Origin: Rubrivivax sp.
GTDB lineage: Bacteria; Pseudomonadota; Gammaproteobacteria; Burkholderiales; Burkholderiaceae
Length of the DNA: 9,989 bases
Direction: 5' to 3'
NCBI GenBank assembly: GCA_004211235.1
Contig: SEEY01000097.1
Location: 1 to 9,989 of the forward strand
This document shows, in pieces, positions 1 to 6,081 of this stretch (within the stretch, counting starts at the first letter, position 1; every line of letters begins with the position of its first letter). The notes under the pieces were generated by a model that was given only the letters and a program-made list of their open reading frames with translations, had not been told where the DNA came from and did no database searches. The translations under genes and the position numbers were made by a program.

Positions 1-2
1 CG

Positions 3-761
3 TTGCTGCAGATCCTGCAGCACAACGAAGTCACCCGTCTCATCAGCCAGACGCTGTTGCCGAAGCTGGAGCCCGGCAGCCGCCTGGCCGCCCGCGTGCT
101 GGCCGAGAGCGCCCAGGCCAGCAATCTGCTGGGCGACTTCGCGGCCGGGCTGCGCGACGCCGACCTCGCGCTCAAGGCGGAGCCACCACCGGAGGAAGCG
201 GCCGCCGCGCTGGAGGCCAGGGGCGTGGCGCTGATCGGTCTGGCCCGCCCTGCCGACGCGCTGGCAGCCTTCAACAGCCAGGCGGAGCTGGGCAGCGGCA
301 ATGCGCCAGGCACCTGGCTGGGTACCGCGCACTTCATGCTGGGCGACTACGCGAAGGCGGAGGCCGCACTGCGCGAAAGCGTCGCCAGCGCGAGCGGTGA
401 GAGCCGCCAGTTCACGCTGCTGTGGCTCTATCTCGTTGCCGAGCGCCAGGGCGGTCGCGGCCGCGCAGCGATTGCCGACGAAGTCGCCAACCTCGACGCC
501 GGCCGCGACGAGTGGGGGGCGCAGCTGTTGCGCTACCTGGGCGGCGCGCTGGACCGCGACGGGCTGCTCAAGGCCGCCAAGGCCAAGCCCGAGCAGGAGC
601 GGCTGCGCCTGGCCGAGGCCTATTTCTTCATCGGCCAGCAGCTGGCAGCGCAAGGCCGGCGCGGCGAGGCGCTGCCGTGGTTCGAACGCACGTTGGCCAC
701 GCAGGCGGTGCCGTATCGCGAATTCACGCTGGCGCAGTGGGAGTTGAAGCGCCGGGAGTGA
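3..761 (+). CDS. Tetratricopeptide-repeat protein, C-terminal part (5' end outside window)
   Basis: The reading frame is open to the left edge. The first possible start is a TTG at base 3 with no visible ribosome site, so this is most likely the C-terminal 252 residues of a longer protein. It is almost wholly alpha-helical, with TPR-like helix pairs rich in Ala, Leu and Gly: around residues 30-60 (SAQASNLLGDFAAGLRDADL), 65-92, 103-130 (GTAHFMLGDYAKAEAALRES) and 203-240 (AEAYFFIGQQLAAQGRRGEA). TPR arrays are protein-binding scaffolds; no catalytic residues are seen. The closing part (AYFFIGQ, then PWFERTLATQAVPYREFTLA) resembles the C-terminal TPR regions of NlpI-like lipoproteins and of some large DUF3857/transglutaminase-like proteins, but I cannot choose between them without the N terminus. 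The TGA stop lies 5 bp from the stop of the convergent GH43 gene, and no terminator hairpin fits between. Confidence 0.75.
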   Translation: MLQILQHNEVTRLISQTLLPKLEPGSRLAARVLAESAQASNLLGDFAAGLRDADLALKAEPPPEEAAAALEARGVALIGLARPADALAAFNSQAELGSGNAPGTWLGTAHFMLGDYAKAEAALRESVASASGESRQFTLLWLYLVAERQGGRGRAAIADEVANLDAGRDEWGAQLLRYLGGALDRDGLLKAAKAKPEQERLRLAEAYFFIGQQLAAQGRRGEALPWFERTLATQAVPYREFTLAQWELKRRE

Positions 762-766
762 GGCGC

Positions 767-1774
767 CTACGTCATCACGACCGGTGCGATGCTGCCGTCG
801 GCCGCGAAATGCATCCGGTCTATCGCCACCTGGCGGTGGTTGCCGTCGGTCCTGTCCAGCGGGCGGCGGTGATAGACGATGTACCAATCGTCGGTCCCGG
901 GGATGCAGACGACGGCGTGGTGGCCCGCGCCTCGTGCAACGCCCGGGTCCTGCTGAAGCACGGTGCCGCGTGGCGTAAAAGGCCCGAGGGGGCTGGGGCT
1001 GGTCGCGTAGGCGACGCTGTAGAGCGGCCCCGTCCATTCGCCTTCGGACCACATCAGGTAGTAGATGCCGCACCGCTTCAGCACGAACGGCGCCTCGACG
1101 TAGTCGGGCGACGGCGTGATCGACCTGTAGGTCTGCCCGTCATCGAACGGGATCAGGCTGGTGAGGTCGGCCGACAGGCGCACGACATTGCAGTGCTTCC
1201 AGCCGCCGTAGTAGAGGTAGAAGCTGCCGTCGTCGTCGCGGAAGACGGTCGGATCGATGGGCTGTGCACCGTGGACGATGCGGCCGATCAGCGGCTTGCC
1301 GAGCGCGTCCCTGAACGGGCCTTCCGGCCGGTCGCTCACCGCCACGCCGATGCCGCCCAACTGCTGGTCGTTCTTGATGTCGTTGGCGCTGAAGAACAGG
1401 AAGTAGCGCCCGTCGTGCTCGATGGCCGAGGGCGCCCACATGGCGTAGGCGGCCCAGTGGACGTCCTCGACATCGAGCACGCGCGGATGGCGGGTCCAGG
1501 AGACGAGATCGGGCGACGAGAAAGCGTCCAGAAATGTCTGGCGAAGGAAGGGGCTCCAGATCGTCGGCGCGGCCCGCTGCTGTTCCTGCCAGGCAGTGAA
1601 GCGGCTGGGCTCCGCGGGCACCGGCCCGTCCGCCGAGTAGGTCGGGTAGATCCAGTACCGGTCGCCGAAGACGCGGACGTCGGGATCGGCGTACCAGTCC
1701 GGCAGCGCCGGATTCGGGGCCTGCGCCCCAGGGCCCGACACGGCCATCAGCTTTCGTCGATCAATCACGGGCAT
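767..1774 (-). CDS. Glycoside hydrolase family 43 protein (arabinosidase/xylosidase type)
   Basis: The 335-residue product is a five-bladed beta-propeller glycosidase of family GH43, whose members hydrolyse arabinan, arabinoxylan or xylo-oligosaccharides by inversion. The three acidic residues expected of the family are all visible: catalytic base Asp30 in YADPDVRVF, pKa-modulating Asp174 in QPIDPTVFRDDDG, and general acid Glu227 in YVEAPFVLKR. GAGHHAV (283-289) matches the conserved central His region. Other blade motifs are AFSSPDLVSWTRHP, MWAPSAIEHDGRYFLFF and MWSEGEWTGP. The start is forced: the ATG follows directly on an in-frame TGA, although an internal ATG at codon 10 is possible. Residues 47-78 look like an insertion before the FLDAFSSPDL blade compared with relatives I remember. 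There is no full signal peptide, but DRRKLMAVSG resembles a twin-arginine n-region. No transporter or other sugar gene lies nearby. The substrate cannot be told from sequence alone. Confidence 0.88.
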   Translation of the reverse strand: MPVIDRRKLMAVSGPGAQAPNPALPDWYADPDVRVFGDRYWIYPTYSADGPVPAEPSRFTAWQEQQRAAPTIWSPFLRQTFLDAFSSPDLVSWTRHPRVLDVEDVHWAAYAMWAPSAIEHDGRYFLFFSANDIKNDQQLGGIGVAVSDRPEGPFRDALGKPLIGRIVHGAQPIDPTVFRDDDGSFYLYYGGWKHCNVVRLSADLTSLIPFDDGQTYRSITPSPDYVEAPFVLKRCGIYYLMWSEGEWTGPLYSVAYATSPSPLGPFTPRGTVLQQDPGVARGAGHHAVVCIPGTDDWYIVYHRRPLDRTDGNHRQVAIDRMHFAADGSIAPVVMT

Positions 1775-1796
1775 TCAGTTCTCTGAACAGCAAGAG

Positions 1797-1820
1797 GCGG
1801 GCGCTGCGGCCAGCGCCCGC
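1797..1820. repeat. Perfect 10-bp inverted repeat (stem-loop) in the GH43/lolC spacer
   Basis: Arm GCGGGCGCTG (1797-1806), loop CGGC (1807-1810) and arm CAGCGCCCGC (1811-1820) make a fully paired, very GC-rich stem with a tetraloop. On the - strand it is followed by CTCTTGCTGTTC, only moderately T-rich, so it is a weak intrinsic terminator candidate in the GH43 direction. On the + strand no T-run follows. It starts 23 bp upstream of the GH43 ATG, so it would sit in the GH43 leader if transcription starts further up. Terminator, attenuator and operator are all possible. Confidence 0.5.
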
Positions 1821-1932
1821 AAGCGCAGCCACCGGGTGTGGCCATCGCCCGCCGCAGTCTATTGGACCTCTCGGCCCTGAAGGCCCTTGGCCTACCGCGG
1901 CGACCGGCTGGCGGGCGGCACGCAGGCTGCTG

Positions 1933-1948
1933 TCAGCGTTCACGCTGA
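1933..1948. promoter_or_regulatory. Palindromic possible operator upstream of lolC/E
   Basis: TCAGCGT (1933-1939) and ACGCTGA (1942-1948) are exact reverse complements separated by two bases, giving a 16-bp palindrome of the size bound by dimeric helix-turn-helix regulators. It lies about 110 bp before the lolC/E start and about 160 bp before the GH43 start, within the only non-coding spacer of notable size here. No cognate regulator gene is in the window. In DNA this GC-rich, short palindromes arise by chance, so the assignment is tentative. The surrounding spacer (1821-2060) shows no convincing -35/-10 pair and no clear gene remnant; TACCAT at 2021-2026 is the only weak -10-like hexamer I noted. 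Confidence 0.25.
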
Positions 1949-2060
1949 GGCGGCGCCGGACAAGGTCTTGATCACGTGGCCCTATGAGTGCCTCAGCCGG
2001 GCCGCTCACGGCGCGCCAGTTACCATCGCCGCCCCATGCCGCAAGCCCTTGAATCGCCCC

Positions 2061-3320
2061 ATGCCCCTGCCGTTTGAACTCCAGGTCGGCCTGCGCTACA
2101 CGCGCGCCGGCCGCGGCGGGCGGCGCAACCGCTTCATCAGCTTCATCTCCGGCGTGTCCATGCTCGGTATCGCGCTCGGCGTGGCGGCGCTGATCATCGT
2201 GCTGTCGGTGATGAACGGCTTCCAGCGCGACGTGCGTGACCGCATGCTCAATGTCATCGCCCACGTGGAGCTGCTGAACTATTCCGGCCAGGCTCTGCCG
2301 GACTGGCAGGCCACCGCGGCCAAGGCGCGCCAGAACCCCGAGGTCATCGGCGCGGCGCCTTTCATCTCCGGCCAGGCGCTCATCGCGCGGGGCAGTGACG
2401 ACATGCGCGGCTCCGTCATCCGCGGCATCTCGCCGGCAGAAGAGGCCCAGGTGACGACGCTCGGCGCGCAGTTGAAGGACGGCGTCTTCGCCAAGCTCGT
2501 GCCAGGCGCCTGGAACATCGTGCTGGGCTACGAGCTGGCCCGCGAGCTGGGCGTTGCCGAGGGCGACAAGATCACCGTCATCCTGCCCGGCGGCCAGGTC
2601 ACGCCAGCCGGCGTCGTGCCGCGGCTGAAGAGCCTGAATGTTGTCGGCACCTTCAAGTCCGGTCATTTCCAGTACGACTCCAGCCTGGCCCTCGTCCATG
2701 TCGACGACGCGGCGCGGTTGTTCCGCACCGAAGGCCCGACCGGCGTGCAACTCAAGCTGCGCAATGTGCACGACGCGCGCCGCGTGGCCGGCGAACTGGC
2801 CCAGGGCATGGGCCCGGAAATCCTCGTGCGTGACTGGACGCGCGCCAACGCAACCTGGTTCGACGCGGTGCAGATCGAGAAACGCATGATGGGCATCGTG
2901 CTGACCCTGATCGTCGCGGTGGCGGCGTTCAACCTGGTGTCGACCCTGGTGATGACGGTGACGGACAAGCAGAGCGACATCGCCATCCTGCGCACGCTGG
3001 GCGCCAGCCCACGTTCCATCATGGGCATCTTCATCGTGCAGGGGGCGCTCGCCGGTGTCATCGGCACGCTGGCCGGCGTGGGCTTCGGGCTGCTGGTGGC
3101 CTTCAACGTCGACGTCATCGTGCCCTTCATCGAGCGGCTGCTGAACGTGAGCTTCCTGCCCGGCAGCATCTACCTGATCAGCCAGATGCCGAGCGACCCG
3201 CAGAGCGCCGACATCGTGCCCATCGCCGTGGTGTCGCTGGTGCTGTCCTTCCTCGCCACGCTCTACCCGAGCTGGCGCGCCAGCCGCGTGCAGCCGGCGG
3301 AGGCGCTGCGCTATGAATGA
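2061..3320 (+). CDS. lolC: Lipoprotein-releasing ABC transporter permease (LolC/LolE family)
   Basis: The 419-residue inner-membrane permease of the Lol machinery extracts outer-membrane lipoproteins from the inner membrane and passes them to the periplasmic chaperone LolA. Family hallmarks are clear: [20 protein letters not shown] leading into TM1 (about 32-52) and ending LSVMNGFQ; a large periplasmic domain (about 53-270) with the Pro-containing loop [20 protein letters not shown] (175-194); TM2 (about 277-300); the coupling region [20 protein letters not shown] (301-320); TM3 (about 322-348); TM4 (about 384-403); and the C-terminal [19 protein letters not shown] chose the ATG at 2061 because homology begins with [14 protein letters not shown]; the frame extends upstream to 1887 but that part is unlike the family. 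No good ribosome site precedes this ATG. Only one permease gene is present, so it may act as a homodimer (LolF-like); the C versus E label is nominal. Confidence 0.93.
   Translation: MPLPFELQVGLRYTRAGRGGRRNRFISFISGVSMLGIALGVAALIIVLSVMNGFQRDVRDRMLNVIAHVELLNYSGQALPDWQATAAKARQNPEVIGAAPFISGQALIARGSDDMRGSVIRGISPAEEAQVTTLGAQLKDGVFAKLVPGAWNIVLGYELARELGVAEGDKITVILPGGQVTPAGVVPRLKSLNVVGTFKSGHFQYDSSLALVHVDDAARLFRTEGPTGVQLKLRNVHDARRVAGELAQGMGPEILVRDWTRANATWFDAVQIEKRMMGIVLTLIVAVAAFNLVSTLVMTVTDKQSDIAILRTLGASPRSIMGIFIVQGALAGVIGTLAGVGFGLLVAFNVDVIVPFIERLLNVSFLPGSIYLISQMPSDPQSADIVPIAVVSLVLSFLATLYPSWRASRVQPAEALRYE
3299..3303 (+). promoter_or_regulatory. Ribosome binding site of lolD inside the lolC/E end
   Basis: GGAGG lies nine bases before the lolD ATG at 3313, within the last codons of lolC/E. 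It supports that start, and together with the ATGAATGA overlap it suggests coupled translation of permease and ATPase. Confidence 0.6.
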
Positions 3321-3999
3321 GTTGATTCTTCAGGCCACCGGGCTGACCCGACGCTTCCAGGAAGGCGGCCTGGACGTTACCGTGTTGCGCGGCGTGGACC
3401 TGAACGTGGAGCGTGGCGAGACGCTGGCCATCGTCGGCGCGTCGGGCTCGGGCAAGTCGACGCTGCTGCATCTGCTGGGCGGGCTGGATCAGCCGTCGTC
3501 CGGTGCGGTGACGCTCAAGGGCCGACCGCTGTCCGCGATGGATGAGGCCGAGCGTGGCCGCTGGCGCAACCAGCACCTCGGCTTCGTCTACCAGTTCCAC
3601 CATCTGCTGCCCGAGTTCTCGGCGCTGGACAACGTGGCCATGCCGCTGCGCATCCGCCGCCAGACGCCTGCCGAGGCGCGCGACGTGGCCGCCGAAATGC
3701 TGGCTCGCGTGGGCTTGAAGGAACGCATGCTGCATCGCCCGTCGGAGCTGTCCGGCGGTGAACGCCAGCGCGTCGCCATCGCTCGCGCCTTGGTCACGCG
3801 GCCGGCGTGCGTGCTGGCCGATGAGCCCACCGGCAACCTCGACCGCGACACCGCCACCGCCGTCTTCGCGCTGATGCTGGAGCGCGCCCGCGAGCTCGGC
3901 ACCGCCTTCGTCCTCGTCACCCACGACCGCGACCTCGCGGCGCGCTGCGACCGGCAGCTGCTGCTGGTCGCGGGCCAATTTCAAACGGCTTCCGCATGA
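3313..3999 (+). CDS. lolD: Lipoprotein-releasing system ATP-binding protein LolD
   Basis: This 228-residue ABC ATPase powers lipoprotein extraction by the LolC/E permease encoded just upstream. All nucleotide-binding motifs are intact: Walker [10 protein letters not shown] (42-50), Q-loop Gln94 in [12 protein letters not shown], signature [15 protein letters not shown] (146-160), Walker [12 protein letters not shown] with catalytic Glu171, and H-loop His204 in LVTHD. The [12 protein letters not shown] stretch after the Q-loop is characteristic of LolD and separates it from MacB- and FtsE-type relatives. The length is normal. The start overlaps the permease stop by 8 bp (ATGAATGA) and has a good GGAGG site. 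The gene ends in ATGA, shared with the start of purU, so permease, ATPase and deformylase are almost certainly on one transcript. Confidence 0.96.
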   Translation: MNELILQATGLTRRFQEGGLDVTVLRGVDLNVERGETLAIVGASGSGKSTLLHLLGGLDQPSSGAVTLKGRPLSAMDEAERGRWRNQHLGFVYQFHHLLPEFSALDNVAMPLRIRRQTPAEARDVAAEMLARVGLKERMLHRPSELSGGERQRVAIARALVTRPACVLADEPTGNLDRDTATAVFALMLERARELGTAFVLVTHDRDLAARCDRQLLLVAGQFQTASA

Positions 4000-4850
4000 A
4001 TCCGCGTTTCGTCCTCAAGCTCTCCTGCCCTGACCGCGCCGGCATCGTTCATGCCGTCACCGGGATGCTGCTGCAGCAGGGCGGCAACATCATCACGTCG
4101 CACCAGCATGGCGATGCGGATCACCAGCGCTTCTTCATGCGCATCGAGTTCGAAGCCGCTGCCGAAGAGGGCGCGCTGCAGGCGGCCTTCGCGCCGCTGG
4201 CCGCGGAATTCGGCATGGACTGGGAACTGGTGGCCCGCGCCCGCAAGACGCGTGTGCTGCTGCTGGTCTCGAAGCTCGGTCACTGCCTGAACGACCTGCT
4301 GTTTCGCGTTCAGACGGGGCACCTGCCCATCGAGATCCCCGCCATCGTCTCCAACCACCGCGACTTCTACCAGCTCGCGGCCTCGCACAACATTCCCTTC
4401 CACCACTTCCCGCTGCTCGGTGCGACCGACGCGCAGAAGGCCGCGCAGGAAGACAAGATCCGCGAAGTGGTGGCCGACAACCAGATCGACCTCGTGGTGC
4501 TGGCCCGCTACATGCAGATCCTGTCGCCCGAGCTCTGCCGCGACCTGAGCGGCAAGGCGATCAATATTCACCACAGTTTTCTGCCCAGCTTCAAGGGCGC
4601 CCGGCCCTACCACCAGGCTTACGAGCGGGGCGTCAAGCTGATCGGCGCGACCGCGCACTACGTGACGAGCGACCTCGACGAAGGCCCGATCATCGAGCAG
4701 GAGGTCGCACGCATCGATCACAGCATGCCGCCCGAGCAGCTCGTCGGCATCGGCCGCGACATGGAATGCGTGGCGCTGGCGCGGGCCATCCAATGGCATG
4801 CGGAGCACCGGGTGCTGCTGAACGGCAACCGGACGGTGGTGTTCCGCTGA
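3996..4850 (+). CDS. purU: Formyltetrahydrofolate deformylase PurU
   Basis: PurU hydrolyses 10-formyl-tetrahydrofolate to tetrahydrofolate and formate in the cytoplasm, balancing one-carbon pools and supplying formate for PurT. The 284 residues comprise an N-terminal ACT regulatory domain (about 5-80, starting [19 protein letters not shown]) and a formyltransferase-fold catalytic domain (about 85-284). The catalytic triad known from the related GAR transformylase is present: Asn190 and His192 in [17 protein letters not shown], and Asp228 in SDLDEGPII, with the conserved His221 before it. The ACT domain and the length distinguish it from PurN, which is about 200 residues without ACT. Its ATG overlaps the lolD stop (ATGA, 3996-3999) and no Shine-Dalgarno sequence is visible, so translation probably depends on ribosomes finishing lolD. 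A folate enzyme inside a lipoprotein-export operon has no obvious functional logic. Confidence 0.95.
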   Translation: MNPRFVLKLSCPDRAGIVHAVTGMLLQQGGNIITSHQHGDADHQRFFMRIEFEAAAEEGALQAAFAPLAAEFGMDWELVARARKTRVLLLVSKLGHCLNDLLFRVQTGHLPIEIPAIVSNHRDFYQLAASHNIPFHHFPLLGATDAQKAAQEDKIREVVADNQIDLVVLARYMQILSPELCRDLSGKAINIHHSFLPSFKGARPYHQAYERGVKLIGATAHYVTSDLDEGPIIEQEVARIDHSMPPEQLVGIGRDMECVALARAIQWHAEHRVLLNGNRTVVFR

Positions 4851-4876
4851 AGCCTAAACTCGGCGCCAGTGCTTTC

Positions 4877-4882
4877 GAGGAG
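4877..4882 (+). promoter_or_regulatory. Ribosome binding site deciding the antitoxin start
   Basis: GAGGAG followed by a six-base spacer to the ATG at 4889. It is the strongest Shine-Dalgarno sequence in this stretch and sets the start of the ribbon-helix-helix protein against the longer open frame that begins inside purU at 4766. Confidence 0.65.
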
Positions 4883-4888
4883 CCCTCC

Positions 4889-5125
4889 ATGACCAGCCGC
4901 ACCCTGAACATCGAACTGCCTGAGCCCGTTTTTGCCCAGGTGGACGCGCTGGCGCGGGAGACGGCGCGCAGCCCGGCGCGGGTGGTGTCCGAGGCGCTGG
5001 AACGGCTGCTGGCACTGGAAGCCTGGCAGATCGAGGACATCAAGGCTGGCCTGGCTGAGGCCGATGCCGGCGAGTTTGCGAGCGACGCCGAAGTGGCTAC
5101 GGTCTTCGCCAGCCACGGCGCCTGA
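4889..5125 (+). CDS. CopG/ParD-type ribbon-helix-helix antitoxin (orphan)
   Basis: A 78-residue protein with an N-terminal ribbon-helix-helix DNA-binding fold: beta-strand TLNIEL (5-10), helix A about 12-26, and helix B about 28-42 (SPARVVSEALERLLAL). The tail EAWQIEDIKAGLAEADAGEF with ASDAEVATVF (44-73) is the toxin-binding type of C-terminus found in antitoxins paired with ParE/RelE toxins. In such pairs the antitoxin neutralises the toxin and represses its own promoter as a dimer. The protein looks complete, with a good GAGGAG site. Its TGA overlaps by one base the ATG of the former toxin gene (TGATG), the usual arrangement, but that toxin is broken, so this is now an orphan antitoxin. It lies 38 bp after purU, so it may be read from the lol/purU transcript or from a small promoter of its own, which I could not identify. 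Confidence 0.88.
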   Translation: MTSRTLNIELPEPVFAQVDALARETARSPARVVSEALERLLALEAWQIEDIKAGLAEADAGEFASDAEVATVFASHGA

Positions 5126-5272
5126 TGGCAGTTCGGTGGACTCGCGGCGCGCTGCGCAATCTGCAGGATCTGTTCGACTTCATAGCCGCTGACCTACCGG
5201 GTCGTCTACCGGTGCCATGCAACCGACGTCCAGGTGTTGCGAATCCAGCACCACGCCATGCGAAGACGCTGA
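5125..5272 (+). pseudogene. ParE/RelE-type toxin remnant with internal deletion and frameshift
   Basis: The first 23 codons (5125-5193) read MAVRWTRGALRNLQDLFDF then IAAD, a typical ParE/RelE N-terminus. In a different frame, 5195-5269 encodes YRVVYRCHATDVQVLRIQHH then AMRRR and a TGA at 5270-5272, the typical C-terminal strand and tail of the same family. About 45 central residues of a roughly 95-residue toxin are missing and the two parts are out of frame, so one deletion whose length is not a multiple of three explains everything. The join is at about 5193-5195. A CTACCGG direct repeat (5194-5200 and 5207-5213) is nearby but can also be explained by the YRVVYR codons. The antitoxin upstream is intact and the TGATG junctions on both sides survive, so the ancestral order was antitoxin, toxin, tatD. 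No functional toxin can be made. Confidence 0.85.
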
Positions 5273-6081
5273 TGTGGATCGACACCCACTGCCATCTCGA
5301 CGCGGCCGAGTTCAACGCCGACCGTGACGCCGTCGTCTCGCGCGCCAAGGCTGTCGGCGTCACGCAGATCGTCATCCCGGCCGTCGACGCCAGCAACCTG
5401 GAGCGCGTGCGCGAGCTGGCCCACGAGCACGACCTGACCTATGCGCTGGGCATCCACCCGCTGTGCGTGATGGGCGCCCAGCCCGGCGACCTGGACCGCG
5501 TGGCCGAGGCGCTGGAGCGGCACAAGGACGATGAACGCCTGGTCGCCGTCGGCGAGATTGGGCTGGACTACTTCGTCGAAGGCATCGACGAGGCCACGCA
5601 ACTTCGCTTTTATGTCGAGCAGCTCAAGCTGGCCAAGCGCGCCGGCCTGCCGGTGCTGCTGCATGTGCGCCGCAGCGCCGACAAGCTGCTCGCCGGCCTG
5701 CGCCGCGTCGGCTTCCCGCACGGCGGCATCGCCCATGCCTTTAATGGCAGCGAGCAGCAGGCGCAGCACTTGATCGACCTGGGTTTCAAGCTCGGCTTCG
5801 GCGGCACGCTGACCTTCGAGCGCTCGCTGCAGATCCGCCGCATCGCCGCGAGCGTGCCGGAGACGGCGCTCGTGATGGAGACCGACGCGCCCGACATTCC
5901 GCCGCAGTGGCTGTACAAAACGGCGGAGCAGCGTGAGCAGGAGCCAGGTCAGGCACGCAACGAGTCTTCCGAACTGCCGCGGATCGCCGAGAGCCTGGCG
6001 GAGCTGCGTGGCTGGACGGTCGAGCAGACCGCCCGCATCACCAGCGCGAATGCGCGCGCCGCGCTGCCGCGGCTGCGCTGA
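5272..6081 (+). CDS. tatD: TatD family metal-dependent DNase/hydrolase
   Basis: TatD proteins are TIM-barrel metallohydrolases with 3'-5' exonuclease/DNase activity, implicated in DNA repair and turnover. From the ATG at 5272 the 269-residue protein has the full metal-ligand set: His6 and His8 in MWIDTHCHLD, Glu95 in GEIGLDYF, His131 in LLHVRRS, His155 in HAFNGS and Asp205 in METDAPDIPP. The length fits the family. I chose this start because homology begins exactly at MWIDTHCH and the ATG overlaps the stop of the toxin remnant (TGATG). The frame is open back to 5125, the old toxin start, giving a 318-residue version whose first 49 residues are toxin N-terminus plus frameshifted sequence. The stop forms the palindrome TGATCA with the stop of the convergent MOSC gene, leaving no room for a terminator. 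Confidence 0.93.
   Translation: MWIDTHCHLDAAEFNADRDAVVSRAKAVGVTQIVIPAVDASNLERVRELAHEHDLTYALGIHPLCVMGAQPGDLDRVAEALERHKDDERLVAVGEIGLDYFVEGIDEATQLRFYVEQLKLAKRAGLPVLLHVRRSADKLLAGLRRVGFPHGGIAHAFNGSEQQAQHLIDLGFKLGFGGTLTFERSLQIRRIAASVPETALVMETDAPDIPPQWLYKTAEQREQEPGQARNESSELPRIAESLAELRGWTVEQTARITSANARAALPRLR

Noticed and set aside
422..1786. Long + strand open frame (454 codons) antisense to GH43 and overlapping the TPR gene
   Set aside because: The Arg/Pro/Val-rich translation has no family motif and mirrors a well-supported GH43 gene; long antisense frames are expected in DNA this GC-rich.
1776..1790. SOS-box (LexA-like) site before GH43
   Set aside because: On the - strand CTGTTCAGAGAACTG resembles a damage-box half site, but it lacks the CTGT-N8-ACAG spacing and the ACAG half; GH43 is not an SOS gene.
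1887..2060. N-terminal extension of the LolC/E frame starting at TTG 1887
   Set aside because: The 58 extra residues are unlike the family and precede a cytoplasmic N-terminus that normally begins near [11 protein letters not shown]; it would also cover the whole regulatory spacer.
1761..2771. A 336-codon - strand frame across the lolC/E start and the spacer
   Set aside because: Its coding-like character comes from lolC/E codons on the other strand, and it overlaps the GH43 start; no homology recognised.
5194..5213. CTACCGG direct repeat as the mechanism of the toxin deletion
   Set aside because: Both copies lie within the surviving C-terminal piece and are explained by codons for YRVVYR; they do not flank the deleted segment as seen here.
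5125..5272. Programmed frameshift producing an intact small toxin
   Set aside because: Joining the two frames gives only about 48 residues and lacks the central strands of the ParE/RelE fold; no slippery sequence is evident at the join.
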